Assembly (NCBI RefSeq): GCF_910592395.1
Contig: NC_088313.1
Coordinates: forward strand, 13,282,437 to 13,346,436
Length of the DNA: 64,000 nucleotides
Reading direction: 5' to 3'
Source: Lineus longissimus
Lineage: Eukaryota; Nemertea; Pilidiophora; Heteronemertea; Lineidae
Both the position numbers and the translations under genes were made by a program. Shown piece after piece: positions 1 through 12,684 of the stretch (positions are counted from its first letter, which is position 1; every line of letters starts with the position of its first letter). The notes under the pieces are model-generated. The model was given only the letters and a program-made list of their open reading frames with translations. It was not told the DNA's origin and did no database searches.

Positions 1-316
1 ATGGTAACAAAGGAAACGAAGTCGTAACCAAAGTTCCTTATTCATACGCATGCGTAACCGGATGCAAAATCTGGAAATTGTGTTCGAACTTCTGCCGACC
101 GCGGTGCTGGTTCACAGTCCTCAAAGGATTCGAACCACGGTTGGCAGATAGCGAACAAAATGTCCAGATTTTGCATCCGGTTACGCATGGTAACCAAGGT
201 AACGAAGCCGTAACCAAAGTTCCTTATTCATACGCATGCGTAACCGGATGCAAAATCTGGAAATTGTGTTCGAACTTCTGCCGACCGCGGTGCTGGTTCA
301 CAGTCCTCAAAGGATT
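1..316. repeat. Partly palindromic repeat, direct duplication with 186-bp period
   Basis: The stretch from about 1 to 130 recurs from about 187 to 316 with a period of 186 bp (TGCGTAACCG at 51 and again at 237). Within the unit, arms at about 49-115 and 124-188 are imperfect inverted copies of each other, ending in CATGCGTAACCGG and its complement. It is therefore an inverted-repeat element of about 140 bp with a second left arm. A diverged relative with both arms is at about 27,000-27,180. The open frame over 78-326 is a by-product of the repeat. Confidence 0.75.
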
Positions 317-319
317 ATT

Positions 320-1215
320 CCATTGATATAACCATGTAGAAGAAACATGATACAAGTGTATTTTGTGTCAACAGGTCCCTTGGCGGTTTCTCCTTGCCAT
401 GTCACTATCCCAGACATTATCAGACACACGACTCTGAGAACACGATACGCCTCAAAAACCGATGTTCGCGCAGATGATCAGCTTTTCCTTTTGGTTGTAC
501 AAGGTGTTTCAAAAGTACTATCAGAAGATTTTTAAGACAATATGATTTGGTTCCATTTCGTGTCAACTGAGAGGTACGAGTCGAACTTCCTCATTGTGTA
601 TGGTGGCTTATGGAATGGTTCACCAGAGACCCGTAACTAGAGATAAGAAGTGCATAATTGCATCCTGTGTCCCGCCGGCGAGAGATTGAATCTCTGTCCA
701 GTGTAACGAGATTTTGAGTGCGCGCCTTTGACATTCTGTGATGGCACGTACGATTAAATATCGATTCTCGAGTGCTGGATGTTTCAATCCAGTAGGGTCA
801 TTATATCCAACTGTAATCTTCTGGACATGGCCAAATAATTATGATATCTGATAGCCAAAAGACAAAAAATAATACCCAATAAGATACAATATAGGTCATC
901 AGAGAAGCTTGAAAATGTCTTTCTTTTAAGCTTTCTACATACATGTAGTTACCAGTTGAACCCATGCATTACAAAATGTCAAATAGCCTCCAAAAATTGT
1001 GATGGAAATTCGATAAGAAAGGGTAGATCTGGTTACGAACAAAACTTGACATGATGAAGACAACTCCGGCTTGACCAATCGACAGGCGTAGGTGTGCGAC
1101 ATCAAGTTCTAAAATATCAAAGGTTCACTGTTCCTGAACTGTTGGACTTTGTTTCTCTTACCAAGCCTATTATCTACCACTTATTGCAGTAAAATGCGGC
1201 GTGGTATAAGGCGCC
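320..1215. other. No gene seen
   Basis: No open frame here shows protein-like composition, and there is no recognisable RNA gene. No repeat structure was found by eye. Confidence 0.5.
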
Positions 1216-1219
1216 GCAC

Positions 1220-1357
1220 AAACAAGCGATTTTTAGTCGCTGCGACCTTTCCGACGGAGCCATGACAACATGACGAGTGACTGCGATTGAAGGCCGCATT
1301 CCAACCACAATCGTCATCTTGTCATGGCTCCGTCGCAGCGGCTAAAATCACTCGTTA
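1220..1357. repeat. Imperfect inverted repeat (small foldback element)
   Basis: The arm at about 1224-1276 pairs with the arm at about 1310-1357. Both contain the block GACGGAGCCATGACAA, or its complement, next to a GTCGCTGCGAC-like block and a GCGATTTTTAGTCG-like outer end. The loop is about 35 bp. The layout fits a MITE or hairpin element. No target duplication could be fixed. Confidence 0.6.
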
Positions 1358-4300
1358 TCGCGATGCTTTAGTCAGGTGCATGGCTGGTGTCGGAATCGTA
1401 TCTGACATCACGGGTTACCCGATCCCTTCCTGGCTATTGCCATGATAAGCGATGAAACACCCAAGAAACGGACTACCGTTCGACTCCCTCGAGGGAGACG
1501 TGCTATACCAGAGGAGTCACCGGGCCAATTGACACCTAACTGTTTCTCCTAGAGATGTTGTCTATTCGCAATATTGGAGAGTCCTATTACATGCTTCCAT
1601 AAAGGAATAATCCTTTATGATGCTACATTGTACTTACTGTCAGCATTCCTGCGACTTTCTAATAACTGAGCCAGTTTCATAGAGTCAACAATTCTTAATG
1701 GTTGGCTGTCAGTTGAAAGTCCTATGTTCAAACTTGTTTTCGATCCTCCGAGAAGTGTCCATGCAGTTGTTAAAGAAGGTGAAGAGGGCAGATTACTAAG
1801 AATGTACTTTCGCTGACAGTTGACATTCTATAATATCGGTGTCCTTATATCGCGGTCGCTAGACACTTTGTTGCAAAACAGCATTAGTTGTCGAGAAATG
1901 CCGTCTTGTCAATACGAGAAGAAGACTCCTATTTTCCCGACACCAATACCACTCTTTACAGAAATCTTCCTTATCACCACGTCTCATTCTTTACGGAAGT
2001 GTACAAAAGTCGCACTGATATTGTATCAATTATAGTTGTCAATTATTTCTCTCAGACTCCTTTTACCAGAACGCTCGGAAAAATGTCCATCTCACCGTTT
2101 TCACCTCATTCTTCATCTACACAATGGCTGCAATATCCTTTCCCTTCTTTAAACCCACGCCAATGTCTCTCCAGACGCGCTACGCCACCAAGCTCTGCCT
2201 GAAATAAAACCCGAGCACTTCCGCTAGGTCATTAACTGGGAACCATTAGCGAGCTATCCTTGGCTAATAAGCTGCCTTCAGCGAGTCGGGAGACTGAAGC
2301 TGTGAATGCCCCTAGGTTTTACCTCTCCTCGGCCATGTACTACGCGTGGCGGAAGCATAATTATTTCGTTAACACAAAAACGTATAATTGTATATCATAC
2401 CATAATAATAAGGATTAATGCCAAGGACAGGTATAATATTTCCTGGTTTTGAATTGATATGTCTACAGGGCTAAATCCTTGAAATTTTGACAAAAGATAG
2501 GCACAAAATTGGCCTCGCACTTTACTTGGCGGAAGTGTAATTATTTCAACACTGCCGTGATGTCGATTTACTAAAACTCCTTCAGAAATAAATCGGTTAG
2601 CTAACTGAAACACGGCATAATTTTAATCTAAATTCTCGACACTGCATTTATATACTCAGAAGGTAATTTGAAAAACAAAATATATTGTAACAACACGACG
2701 CAATGCGTTCTTGGTACGGTATTTTAGACGAATTACTAAATGTTATTTTCTTTATAAATCTATGTGAGTGTTGTCAGTTTTATTGAGAACCCATTACAAA
2801 TATTCGCAGAGTCTTAAAAAGACATCCCCAAGGGAGCTTTTTTCATGAACTGTCACTTACTATTGCTTGGAGAGAATATCACAAGCAGTCCGACTTATTT
2901 AGGCAGCACAAAAATAACTTCAAAAGCAAACTTTGTGTTCTAATGGGTGTTTGACGGATAGATCGAAAGTACATTTCTTGAACTAAAGGTGGCCGTCGCA
3001 AAAATGAACTACCCTGGCTGGGGCAGGTATAGTCGGCCAGAACACGAACGAACCCAGTTAGTCTCTAAAATGCATCTGAGACACTTAGTTTTTCTTTTTG
3101 TCTGTGGAGGCCCCCCAGACCCCCCAGCCAGCTACGAGCCTCTGGCACGCGTAATTGTACCTTATCATGGATCCGGCCCTGTTAGTGTTAGTGATACAAA
3201 CCACACGGAACTCGTATACTAGGAAGGGTCTCTTGCTTCTTTGATGCTCCAAAGTATATATGCAGCTTTTGACCAGTAAAGTATTCTTATTCACTCACTA
3301 TTCCAAGTGATTTGATGATATTACATTTTCTAAAACACCCTATAGCAGATCATACCAAAGCGGTTGTCTTAGAAAATTGGGCGTGGTCAACACGAAGTAA
3401 CACCGGAAGATAAATGGCTTGATCAGCTACGAAACAACAATAAAGCTTTCTTTATAGATTCACTGAGCCCGGTGATTAAGTTTCAATAAATGTAAAGTTA
3501 ATTAAGCATACTTTGATGGTTGATATAGCGACAGTTGCCATAGTACCCGCGGTTTCTCCGGCGGTTTTGCACTTAAACTGTTACCGAGAAGTGATTGCGG
3601 ACAAAGCAATGATTATAGTTTCATTATGCGTAAAAACGTACGCGAAAAGCGAGTGGCTTTGATGTCCGATAGAGGTAATCATATCGTCAACCGCGGACAT
3701 CATGAAAATATTTACCAGGTATATCATCGCCGGCAGTGATGGTTTGCGTGTCAACAACAGATTCGCGGTTGTTGTTATTCCCTTCTAATTTTAAAGTCAA
3801 CTCATCCTTCCATTCAGGTTGTGACGCTAATGAAATTTACCTGTATCATCACACACCACATATTCTCTTTCTGTGCAACAGAGCAATGATAAGAATGATT
3901 TGTTGTCTTTCCATTACAGCGCAATGGTCCTTGGGTACAGCTACAGGCCTCTCAGAAAGTAGCCGTTTGGTCCATTTTCACAGCCCACGAAAATGCACTT
4001 TTGCGAAATACACTGTAACTGAATGGATGATATAAGGACTATTGGGCCTTAATTGTATACATGCGAGCTATTTACTGCGCTTGTCCGCTGCACGCTACCA
4101 CTGCAGCTGCAGACCGAATTTCTACATCAGATCCATCCAAAAAGAATTGATTTGTACTTTTATTTTTTAGAACAGAAGCGTTGAATCGCCGCGGTTGTAC
4201 TTAATAACCCTTATCAACCGGCGACCTCTTGGCGACCATTTGGAAATTTTATAGATTCAAACTACAATGTTCTTCTCAAAGCGCCAGAATAGGGAAATCA

Positions 4301-5755
4301 CGCCAATGTCAGACATGATCTCTAACAGATCGATACGCAGATCACGCATGCTTCGGGGTATAAACTTAGCCAGATACGGCTGCTCAACCCGATCGGTTTG
4401 CGAACAGCGTCTATGCGGGAGCTTGTCCGCGCTATCTCATAAGATATGAAAGGCTAATTCGGTTTCGCTCCAGAATCGGTAATGATCTGAGTATTCTGAA
4501 CAGCATTTCTATTGAATCAATTAAGGCGAGGTAATCAAAGTAGTGTCGTGCCACGCGCGGCGAATACCAGTTAGGTCCATTGGTGACTGGGAGGTGAAGA
4601 GGCTGAGAACATCATCGCCAATTGCAAAAGTACTTACCAGGTTTAATTTGATGAACTGAGTGCCATCCTGTCAAATTTTTGTGCAAATTTTATTTTTTCA
4701 AATCGCTTTTTTTACAAGTTCAAGATATTGAGGAAACGGTCAATTTGTATAAAATTGTAAAATACACTGAAAGAGCAACATGCCATTTTTAGATAAAGTC
4801 ACAACATGAGCAATTAGTTTGGGCCTCGGTTTTAAATAATCATCTCTGCAAGCAACGAAACCCACGCGTGATTTCTTCAATAACATTTCGGGTTTGATGA
4901 CTAACGTTTGTCAAACCATGTCAAACTGCTTCAATGCTTTTCAATGAAATCACTTCCAATGCTGTAATGGGCGGAAATGGTCTTGGAGACCTTCAACAGC
5001 ACCTTCACTGACAAACGTTCCATTAACATGATTCAGCGCTGAAAATTGCCAGACGAAATGAAAAAGAATAGCCGCCATATTGCTTGTTAAATATTCAATT
5101 CAAATGAACCGCATTCAATATTGGCCCCATATTACCCATAATTACATTAAATGATGGGAGTGCTCTACCAAAGAAATTAGCTCGGATCCCTTAGATCACG
5201 AAGAGATGCTTTTGAAGTGTGCCTTTGTAACGAGTCATCAATGCCACGGTAGAATACAAGGCCGTATTCACCCCGAAGAACTAGTTACCCAACTGATCGA
5301 GAACTTTATCATAATCCGTCAGGTCAAAGTAAACCCGGACCCTTTTTCCACGGGACATTTTCTACTTCGACACCGGCGGTATATTTTCTCTATTTGTGAT
5401 ACAAATCATACTCGAAGAGCTTATACGAGATGAATACGAAAGAATCCAACAACATAATTCTTCAAACATTATTGGAAAAACAGTCTCTTTTCATATAATA
5501 CAGCTCGGCAAGTTGGAGGGCCAGCTTGATTCTCGGCATAAGCTCGGAAAGCAATTCTCGAGGGTGGTTCTGTATATAGGGGTTGTATTTGACCATATCT
5601 TGCTGGCAGCATCGAGGCTTGTGTTCGTGACCGAACAAAATTGCTTGCCGGGTGTTTAAAAAAATAATGACAAATTTCAAACTGGTGACTGAGATCAACA
5701 CTATCTCTTTTCCTAAAACACTTACCAGCCACATGTACGGGTAGCCGGCAAAACT
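1358..5755. other. Gene-poor stretch, nothing recognised
   Basis: Only short open frames occur, with no recognisable domain and no supported splice structure. There are short local similarities, such as a GGCGGAAG-TAATTATTTC block near 2349 and 2528 and a TGTGATACAAA-type block near 3191 and 5395, but no bounded element could be defined. Confidence 0.45.
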
Positions 5756-5764
5756 ATGCCTTTG

Positions 5765-6262
5765 GTTAGATGGCAGTTGATTACGCTACCCACCTAGAAC
5801 CCCTGCCGCCGTAAGGCTTGTTTTGAATCAGTATCTGGAGCGACGAGACCAACATCCCTCGCTTCGGCCAGGTAACAGGTACATGTACCGCCCATAAAGG
5901 ATATGAGTGGTGGTTGTTGATCACGTTACCCGCCTGGAACCCCTGCCGCTGTAAGGCTTGTTTTGAATCAGTATCTGGAGCGACGAGACCAGCATCCCTC
6001 GCTTCGGCCCGGTAACAGGTACATGTACCGCCTATAAAGGATATGAGTGGTGGTTGTTGATCACGTTACCCGCCTGGAACCCCTGCCGCTGTAAGGCTTG
6101 TTTTGAATCAGTATCCTGAGCGACGACGCCGACCTTCCTCGCTTTGGCCTGGATACATGTACCGCCACTAAAGGATGGCTGTTGATCACGCTACCGCCGT
6201 AAGACTTGTCTGGAAATCGGGAATAGCGACGAGGCCAACCTCCCTCGCTTCGGCCCAGTGAC
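5765..6262 (+). repeat. 140-bp tandem repeat, about 3.5 copies
   Basis: The block GTAAGGCTTG recurs at 5811, 5951 and 6091 (period 140) and in a shortened, diverged copy near 6199. Each unit runs through CTCGCTTCGGCC, GGTAACAGGTACATGTACC, GGATATGAGTGG and TTGATCACG. The array is interrupted by the MITE at 6263-6818 and resumes at 6819-6890 exactly where the monomer was broken. Confidence 0.85.
6254..6262. other. Left 9-bp target-site duplication of MITE
   Basis: CCCAGTGAC lies directly outside the left terminal inverted repeat and is repeated perfectly at 6819-6827. Nine bases is the usual Mutator-superfamily duplication length. Confidence 0.7.
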
Positions 6263-6818
6263 GCTGAAGGGGTTATTGTCGTCCTGGGTGATGCACAATA
6301 TCACCCAGGCTCTATCTGGCGATGCATAACATCACCCTGGGTGATATTGTGCATGCACAACATCACCCTGGGTGATCTTGTGCATTCGTTTCGCGATTGG
6401 TGACGAGGTTGTTAAATCGTAGCATGGTACTTCTGCTATATACCGTAGACGACCGCGCACGGCGCGTTGCACTTTTCATTCTTTTTCATCGATTATTTTG
6501 ATGTTCCACGAATAATTTCGAATTGATTTCCCGTCCTTTGGCAACTAAAGATGCCCTTTCGACTTCGGGAATAGCTGCCAAATGATGTTTCAAGTCGCGC
6601 TGGTGAACCAGATGAACGGCCGCCATTTTTTTTTGGCCGTGAACATTTCCACGTCCGCCGATTCGACAACCCCGTCACCAATAGCGAAACGAATGCACAA
6701 GATCACCCAGGGTGATGTTGTGCATGCACAATGTCACCCAGGGTGAAGTTATGCATCACCCAGATAGAGGCTCTGGGTGATATTGCGCATCACCCAGGAC
6801 GACAATAACCCTTTTGGC
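6263..6818. mobile_element. MULE-type MITE (556 bp) with about 150-bp inverted termini
   Basis: The terminal inverted repeats start at GCTGAAGGGGTTATTG on the left and, complemented, GCCAAAAGGGTTATTG on the right. They continue for about 150 bp through several CACCCAGGGTGAT palindromes and a CGAAACGAATGCACAAG block. A perfect 9-bp duplication (CCCAGTGAC, 6254-6262 and 6819-6827) flanks the element. No transposase is present, so it is non-autonomous. The roughly 260-bp centre is single copy here and holds a small ATG-started ORF on the minus strand. The 9-bp duplication and long termini suggest the Mutator superfamily. Its termini do not resemble those of the MULEs at 44-49 kb. Confidence 0.8.
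6486..6626 (-). CDS. Small ORF inside the MITE, possible captured first exon
   Basis: This 46-codon ORF begins MAAVHLVHQRDLKHH and has a good start context (several A residues, then ATGG). It is hydrophilic and protein-like (basic and acidic residues, Leu/Ala spacing) and fills the unique centre of a Mutator-type MITE. Such elements are known in other organisms to pick up pieces of host genes, often first exons. I do not recognise the family. It could also be a chance frame. The label of captured exon is inference. Confidence 0.25.
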   Translation of the reverse strand: MAAVHLVHQRDLKHHLAAIPEVERASLVAKGREINSKLFVEHQNNR

Positions 6819-7400
6819 CCCAGTGACAGGTACCGCCACTATAGGATATGAGTGGATGGCAGTTGATCACGTTACCAGCCTGGAATTCTCTCTCGGCTAA
6901 CACTTCAAAGGCTTGCCTTCGTTTACTGTGACAATCTTATGAATACCATGAAGCCAATTAGTGCTGGAACACCCCTTGATTCTGGCGATACGTCGTTCGT
7001 GGACGCCTGTGGATCTGGGTTATCTGCGCTAACTGGGTTAGGGAATAATGCAGTCAAGGTATGCGTATATGTTAAAGGATAGAAAAAAACATGAAATCGA
7101 TGCAGCAACTTGACCGGCTGATATCTGGGCAATTCATTAAAACGGAATGTTATTCATATATGTCATCGTACATGAAAGTGTCATCAAACCATACAAGCCT
7201 GACGGCGGAACATGTTCACCTGGCAGACTGCTTAGATGCGCTGCAAGGAGTGAGCGGTTGCTGGTGCCGAATGAAATGAATCTCTATACGGTCGCGACAC
7301 GGTGTGGTAACCACGTATAAATTTGAATGGACCTAAAACTCAGAAGCAGAGGTTCTAAGTCCACAGAGAAGAGACAAATGATAGTTCCTGCTTAGGTCAA
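6819..7400. other. End of 140-bp array, then sequence with no gene seen
   Basis: Positions 6819-6890 continue the broken 140-bp monomer (AGGTACCGCC, GGATATGAGTGG, TTGATCACG). Beyond that I see no coding or repeat signal. Confidence 0.5.
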
Positions 7401-9650
7401 CGTTTTTTTCACCAGCGTCACAGCCGACATGATATAGATGTCCATTTGACTGACAGTGTCAAAGTTACCTCATCTCGCAATTCACAGCCCTATAAGGTAT
7501 CAATCAAGGAGATGTTAAACAAGTGAACCTAAAACCAATCCTTGCCTACCTGGGGTACTGCGCTTTAAGTCTATCTCCTGATGGTGTAATCTCCAGAAGC
7601 TTTAATAAATGTGGAGACGTAAATCCGATGGTAAGCCAGAATGCCAAAAGCCAAGTTCAACGTCAGTTTTCCACGCAAATCACCTCACAATTCACAGGCA
7701 GCAAGCATACTGAGCGTAGTAAATAACCGGTCGTCTGCATGAGCCTGGAATACGTCTGATAAAACTTTGATCCTGGCCAAGACATGACACCCTATTGAAA
7801 AACATTCATGTATTGGCAAAGTTGGCCATCTCATTTCCTTTCACGAGATGAAGAAAAAGGCATCTCAAAAACCAAAGCCAAAGTCACGAAGAGGTTGCAT
7901 GCAGCGTAAACAAATTGTCTGTCTGCAAAAGGAAGCGATTGAATACGTCTGATCGATGTCTGACCCAGGCCAGAAAGCAGTACCACTGTGAGACCCGAGG
8001 GAAAGCATTTATGTATTGCCCGATGTGGACATCTCATTTAATTTCCCAACAAGAATATTGCATTTCTAGAAGGTAAAGCAGATGTTAACAGCAAAAATAA
8101 CGAGGAGGGTGCTTGCGCCGTATATGAATAAAATGTTTACATGCAAAATGAAGCAACAATCGAATACCATGTCCAAGTTTGACCCGCAACCCAGATGAAA
8201 AACGAACCGATCAATTTACAACCACGCATCGCCCCGCAAATACCACCCATCTAAACATAGCCAATAATCCAGGCGGAATGATAACTAGATCCCCTAAAAG
8301 AATGATAGAAAATCTAATTATCTGCGTCAGTAGAGATGAAATCGCTAATTTGTGCGCAGCCAGCGCCAGTAGCTGTGACCCTTCCTGGACAATGTCTGTC
8401 AGTGTCATCAGCAACATAAGCGTCTAATCCCCAGGCGTATAATGGAGACATGTACTTGTACGGTTGAATGGACACCACATCATGGATGATGGTGTTGTGT
8501 TGGTGTCTGGTTACCAATATTTGCATCCCTCATTACGTTCGCTCCCCTATAAAAAAGACAATTTTGTGCTAGTGTCTGTGACCCTTCCCAGACGATGTAT
8601 GTCAGTATGGCTTACTGGACTTTGCGCAAACAGCGCAACCAACCTAGGTGTATTTTCCTGTCTATGATACACTGCCTGGTCATCGTAGGATTGTGGTTAG
8701 GTGGGGAGTCATCATTGCAAAAGTAGGCCAAACGCAAGCTGGAGTCAAGCAAACACACATACTCCAGCACACAGGATGGACTGGCAGCCAAAACGAAAGT
8801 ATGCAAATGGGCATACTATTTTTAGTTACAGGTGATTCACCAGCAGTTAAAGGGGCTATTATCTTGTCACATTAGGACAGTTTGGAATATGAATTTGGCT
8901 GAGTTCATGGGGATAGATAGGTGGCGCCAGCATCTAACCGAGCAAATTTATTTGCCATTATGGTCATAAATAGAGGGGCTACAAACGCAAATCACTGGGA
9001 CTGTTCACCATCCACACTGTGAGGGGAATCTGTGGCCGTGTTAGCCCCTAGTTTATTTTAGGAATAAAAACTGGCGGGGTCAAAAATAATGGTCGCTCCT
9101 CTATTTCGCTCGTTGCGCAATGTACAGTAAGCCTGTCAGTATCATCAGCAATTGGGCCAACATAAGCGTATAATCTCCAGGCGTATAACGGAGATGTGCT
9201 TCTACGGTCGAGGGGGCACCAAACCATGGATGATGTTATTGAGGTGGTGTCTGGTAGACGATGTTTACATCGCTTCGCTTCTAAAATGACCATTTTGTAC
9301 GGTAGCGGCTGCGATCCTGCCGCTTTCATCAAAGGCTGAGACAACATGAGCCTACAATCCCCAGACATTTAATGGAGATGTACTTCTACAATCGAGGCAC
9401 CACCACGTTACGGTTGAACGTGTTGTGTTAGAAGTCCGGTAGACGCTGTCTGCATCCCTTCTCAGGCAATTACGGCCGTTGCCCTTCCTGGACACAGTCT
9501 GCCAGATTCTTCAACAGCTGAGCCAACATGACCGTATAATCTCCAGACGTGTAGTTGAGACATGCGATACATTGGCCGAAGGGGGCAGCTCATCACCTGT
9601 TGCTGTCGTGTTGTGTTGGAGTCTGTTAGACAACTGCATCTCTTATTTCT
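7400..9650. repeat. Degenerate array of about 200-bp units
   Basis: Diverged blocks recur at roughly 190-220 bp spacing. GAATACGTCTGAT is near 7749 and 7940, with a weaker form near 8163. CAGTNTCATCAGC-AACATAAGCGT-AATC-CCAGGCGTATAA-GGAGATGT is near 8400, 9140, 9340 and 9510, followed by a TGTTGTGTT-GGTGTCTGGTA block. The array is interrupted at about 8608-9120 by sequence that is also found near 54,530-54,660. No coding potential is visible. Confidence 0.5.
8608..9120. mobile_element. Dispersed element, second copy near 54.5 kb
   Basis: TGGCTTACTGGACTTTGCGC at about 8609 and the inverted block GCCCCTAGTTTATTTTAGGA with AACTGGCGGGGTCAAAA at about 9043-9090 match the two halves of the shorter copy at 54,530-54,660. 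The two halves are separated here by about 400 bp, so this copy carries extra internal sequence or the other is deleted. Confidence 0.45.
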
Positions 9651-9932
9651 AATGTTTCCCGATTAATACCGACAATTTTCTTTCCTACTGCTCAAAATAA
9701 CCCAAAGAACAAAGGGGTGAGGATAAAGAAAGCGCGTATGTATATGGGAATTGTTTGAAAGTATTCATTGCAGGAACTTCGACTGGAGAAGTTGTCAATC
9801 AGTCGTAAAAACACTCACCCGAGCAAATTATAGACGGGCTACAAAAGTGTCCGTATTCATATCATAACCTCTGAAGTAGATGGATGCCATTATCTAAGCA
9901 AGTTTCTTATGTAGCCTCGACCTCATCATAAC

Positions 9933-10443
9933 ATTGCCATTTCCATATATTGTCAAAATGCAAGCTGGAGCAGAGTTGGAGGCTGAATCAGTCGATTTAC
10001 CAGCGCCAACAATACGCGTCAGATAGCTGTATCCTTATCAAATACACGTAAGTGTTTGATTACCATTATACATTTTCATGATTGGGCCTCACGCCATGTT
10101 GTTCCTCTTGGAAAATGTCCCATCATTTGTTAACCGTCACCCAGATTGCTGAAGGGATGTTTCCATTGAATTAGCCAATGATTTTCATATATTGCCATTT
10201 CCATATATTGTCAAAATGCAAGCTGGAGCAGAGTTGGAGGCTGAATCAGTCGATTTACCAGCGCCAACAATACGCGTCAGATAGCTGTATCCTTATCAAA
10301 TACACGTAAGTGTTTGATTACTATCATACATTTTCATGATTGGGCCTCACGCCATGTTGTTCCTCTTGGAAAATGTACCATCATTTGTTACCCGTCACCC
10401 AGATTGCTGAAGGGATTTATCCATTGAATTAGCCAATGATTTT
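9933..10443 (+). repeat. 258-bp tandem duplication
   Basis: ATTGCCATTTCCATATATTG begins at 9933 and again at 10191. The following sequence (CAAGCTGGAGCAGAGTTGG, ACCAGCGCCAACAATACGCG, ATTTTCATGATTGGGCC) is nearly identical in both copies. A recent unequal exchange or local duplication explains it. Confidence 0.9.
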
Positions 10444-10489
10444 CTTGGAAGTCACGAGCTACCGATTATCACACTTGGAAATTAGTTAT

Positions 10490-10690
10490 TGAGCTTCTAA
10501 AAATCCTTCAAAGGTTTTACGGCCAACACAAATATGCACCCCGTAGAATTGTTTGACAAAATGAAAAACCCAAGATGTTTTTTGATATTGTGAAAATAAC
10601 TTCTAAAGATTTTGCACTTAGCTGAAAAACCTCTACAAGGTGCAGCTGTTGGCCAAAAAACCACAAAAGAGTTTTTTAAAAGCTCATAAA
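10490..10690. repeat. Dispersed repeat with second copy near 28.55-28.72 kb
   Basis: GGCCAACACAAATATGCACC, then an AATGAAAAACCCAAGA block and an AAAAACCTCTACAAGG block, match the order at 28,560-28,700 (GGCAACACAACTATGCACAC, AATGAAAAAACCCAAAAGA). The copies are diverged and no ends could be set. Confidence 0.4.
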
Positions 10691-10699
10691 CTTATATTT

Positions 10700-12149
10700 C
10701 TAAGAGCGTACACACTACACTACCGGAGCCACAGTATCGACCTACTCCGAGTACGAAGAAGGCAAGCCACTGTGTTCCCCTTACGGGATATGATCGATAT
10801 CAAGGTCTTCCTCTTCCATGATAATGTGAGGAATTAGCTTCTGCGATTGCTCGTGTAACTAATGAAAGGAAAAACCCATGACCTTACACAGCACCAATCC
10901 GAGAAGCACCAAAGTTTTAATCCCGTCTCAAACGGACGTTGAACTTGTTTACAGAATAAAACTGTGATAAATATAAGCTGAGATAAGTGGCGATATAGGA
11001 TGTAGGTGCCAAATGTCCAGTGAGAAGACTAATGCAAATGCAACCCACTCACTTCTCGCAAAGCGGCTGATATCATCTAGCCCGTCTCGCTCCCAAATGG
11101 TGTTGCGCTGTTATATGAAGAGGACCCAATATATCGAGCGCCCAATCTCCAAATATCTCGAATTTGTTTACACTAACGCATCTATTAGGTAAGCCTGGGT
11201 GATTGGCAATATAGAGTGACAATAACCAAGACCAGTGGCTGTCTCTTCTTGCCAGTGGTAACAATACCATGGAGTTGCTTCTTCCCACCATATCATGGCG
11301 ACGAAGTTGTTTGCACCCAACATTAGATTTAGTGATTTGCGCTAGGTGACAAGAGCAACGGCAACCCACTCACATCTTCACGCGGATGTTTTTGTATCGA
11401 GCCTTCGAGCCTTCTTAGCTTCGAGGTATTTTGAGATGGCCCCTTACTATTCTGAGTCGGTCGTACCGAAGCCCCCTCCTTTCTTCAGTGGGGTTATGTG
11501 CAACTCTTTTCCCCAGTTCAGTCAAAAAGTAAAACAGAGATAAAGTGCCTTCGATGTATTTTGAGATGGTCCCTTACTGTTCAGGTCTGTCTGTCCGAAG
11601 CCCCCTCCTTTCTTCAGTGTCTTGAAATCTGAGCCAGACTTGTCAGCTGCAGCTTTTCCGGAGAAGCAAAGGATCGCTTTCTTAGAGGAATTAACCCGCC
11701 GCAAGGATCTCCTAATTGAATATACAATGTATAGTCTGTACTAAAATAATTTGTGGGGAGGCACTTTTCATCCATTTCATCAAGCTTTTCGTCCGTGTCA
11801 CTCCATGCTTAAAGAGCGTGGTAGACACGATTAACATTCGCAGGGACAGTGCAGTGAATGAATAACGAACCAAATTATTGAGTTGAAGTTCTTTTTCACG
11901 GATGAAAACAAAAAAACAAAAGATCGAGTTACAAGCTGGATGACGTTTTGTTATTTTCATTGCTACGAAAATAGAGTCACAATAACCTTTTTCCTCTTCA
12001 ACTTTTTACGAGTGAAGAATAGAGCAAGGCGTCCTTTGACCTCTTCGTGTCCGCAATAATCTGTGTTTTACACCTGAATATTGAATATCAGCCGTGTTTG
12101 CAAAAAATGGACTAGCAAAATCAGCGTCCAACACTGTCAGAGACCTAGC
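10700..12149. other. No gene; short local duplication at 11.42-11.63 kb
   Basis: GTATTTTGAGATGG-CCCTTACT with CCGAAGCCCCCTCCTTTCTT occurs at about 11,427-11,500 and again at about 11,557-11,620. Nothing else recognisable was found. Confidence 0.5.
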
Positions 12150-12299
12150 TATACTGTAAACCACAACATTTTTATACGCCTTTATATTTTTGCAATTTGC
12201 AAAATGTCTGAAAAAAATTACATTTCACGAGATTTATTTTGGCGGAATACGAAATTTTTCTTTTCGTTTTTCGTATAGTAATGGTGGTTTACAGTGTAC
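12150..12299. mobile_element. Short TA-flanked MITE
   Basis: ACTGTAAACCAC at about 12,153 is mirrored by GTGGTTTACAGTGTA at about 12,284-12,298, with TATACG/CGTATA blocks just inside both ends. The element is about 146 bp, AT-rich in the centre and bounded by TA. This is a non-autonomous DNA element of uncertain superfamily. Confidence 0.6.
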
Positions 12300-12684
12300 A
12301 CTACTTCTGAGCAATTACGCAGAGCAATTAAGGCAGAAGCAACGACGATAGACAAGTGTGCCAACGTGAGGTCAGTTCTATATTGAATTCCGAGTGATTG
12401 TCACAGGCAATAATTCTGCATCAGCGCTGTCGTCTTATGAATGCACAGCTGAAATTAGAGAAAAAATCACATTCGTGCTTGAATATACAACCGTCACCTG
12501 TGTAACGGTTATTAATTCACTGCCTCGCGTCTAATCGCTAATCGGTGCCATTGGATAATTGAATTGGCAGGCTGGGTATTAACCGATGGAAAAGGAAGCA
12601 ATTATTCATCACGTAGAGGTGTCAAATCGGCGACCAAGTCAACGGGGTCTTAGTAGGTCCATGATCAGGCAGAGGAATTAGTAG

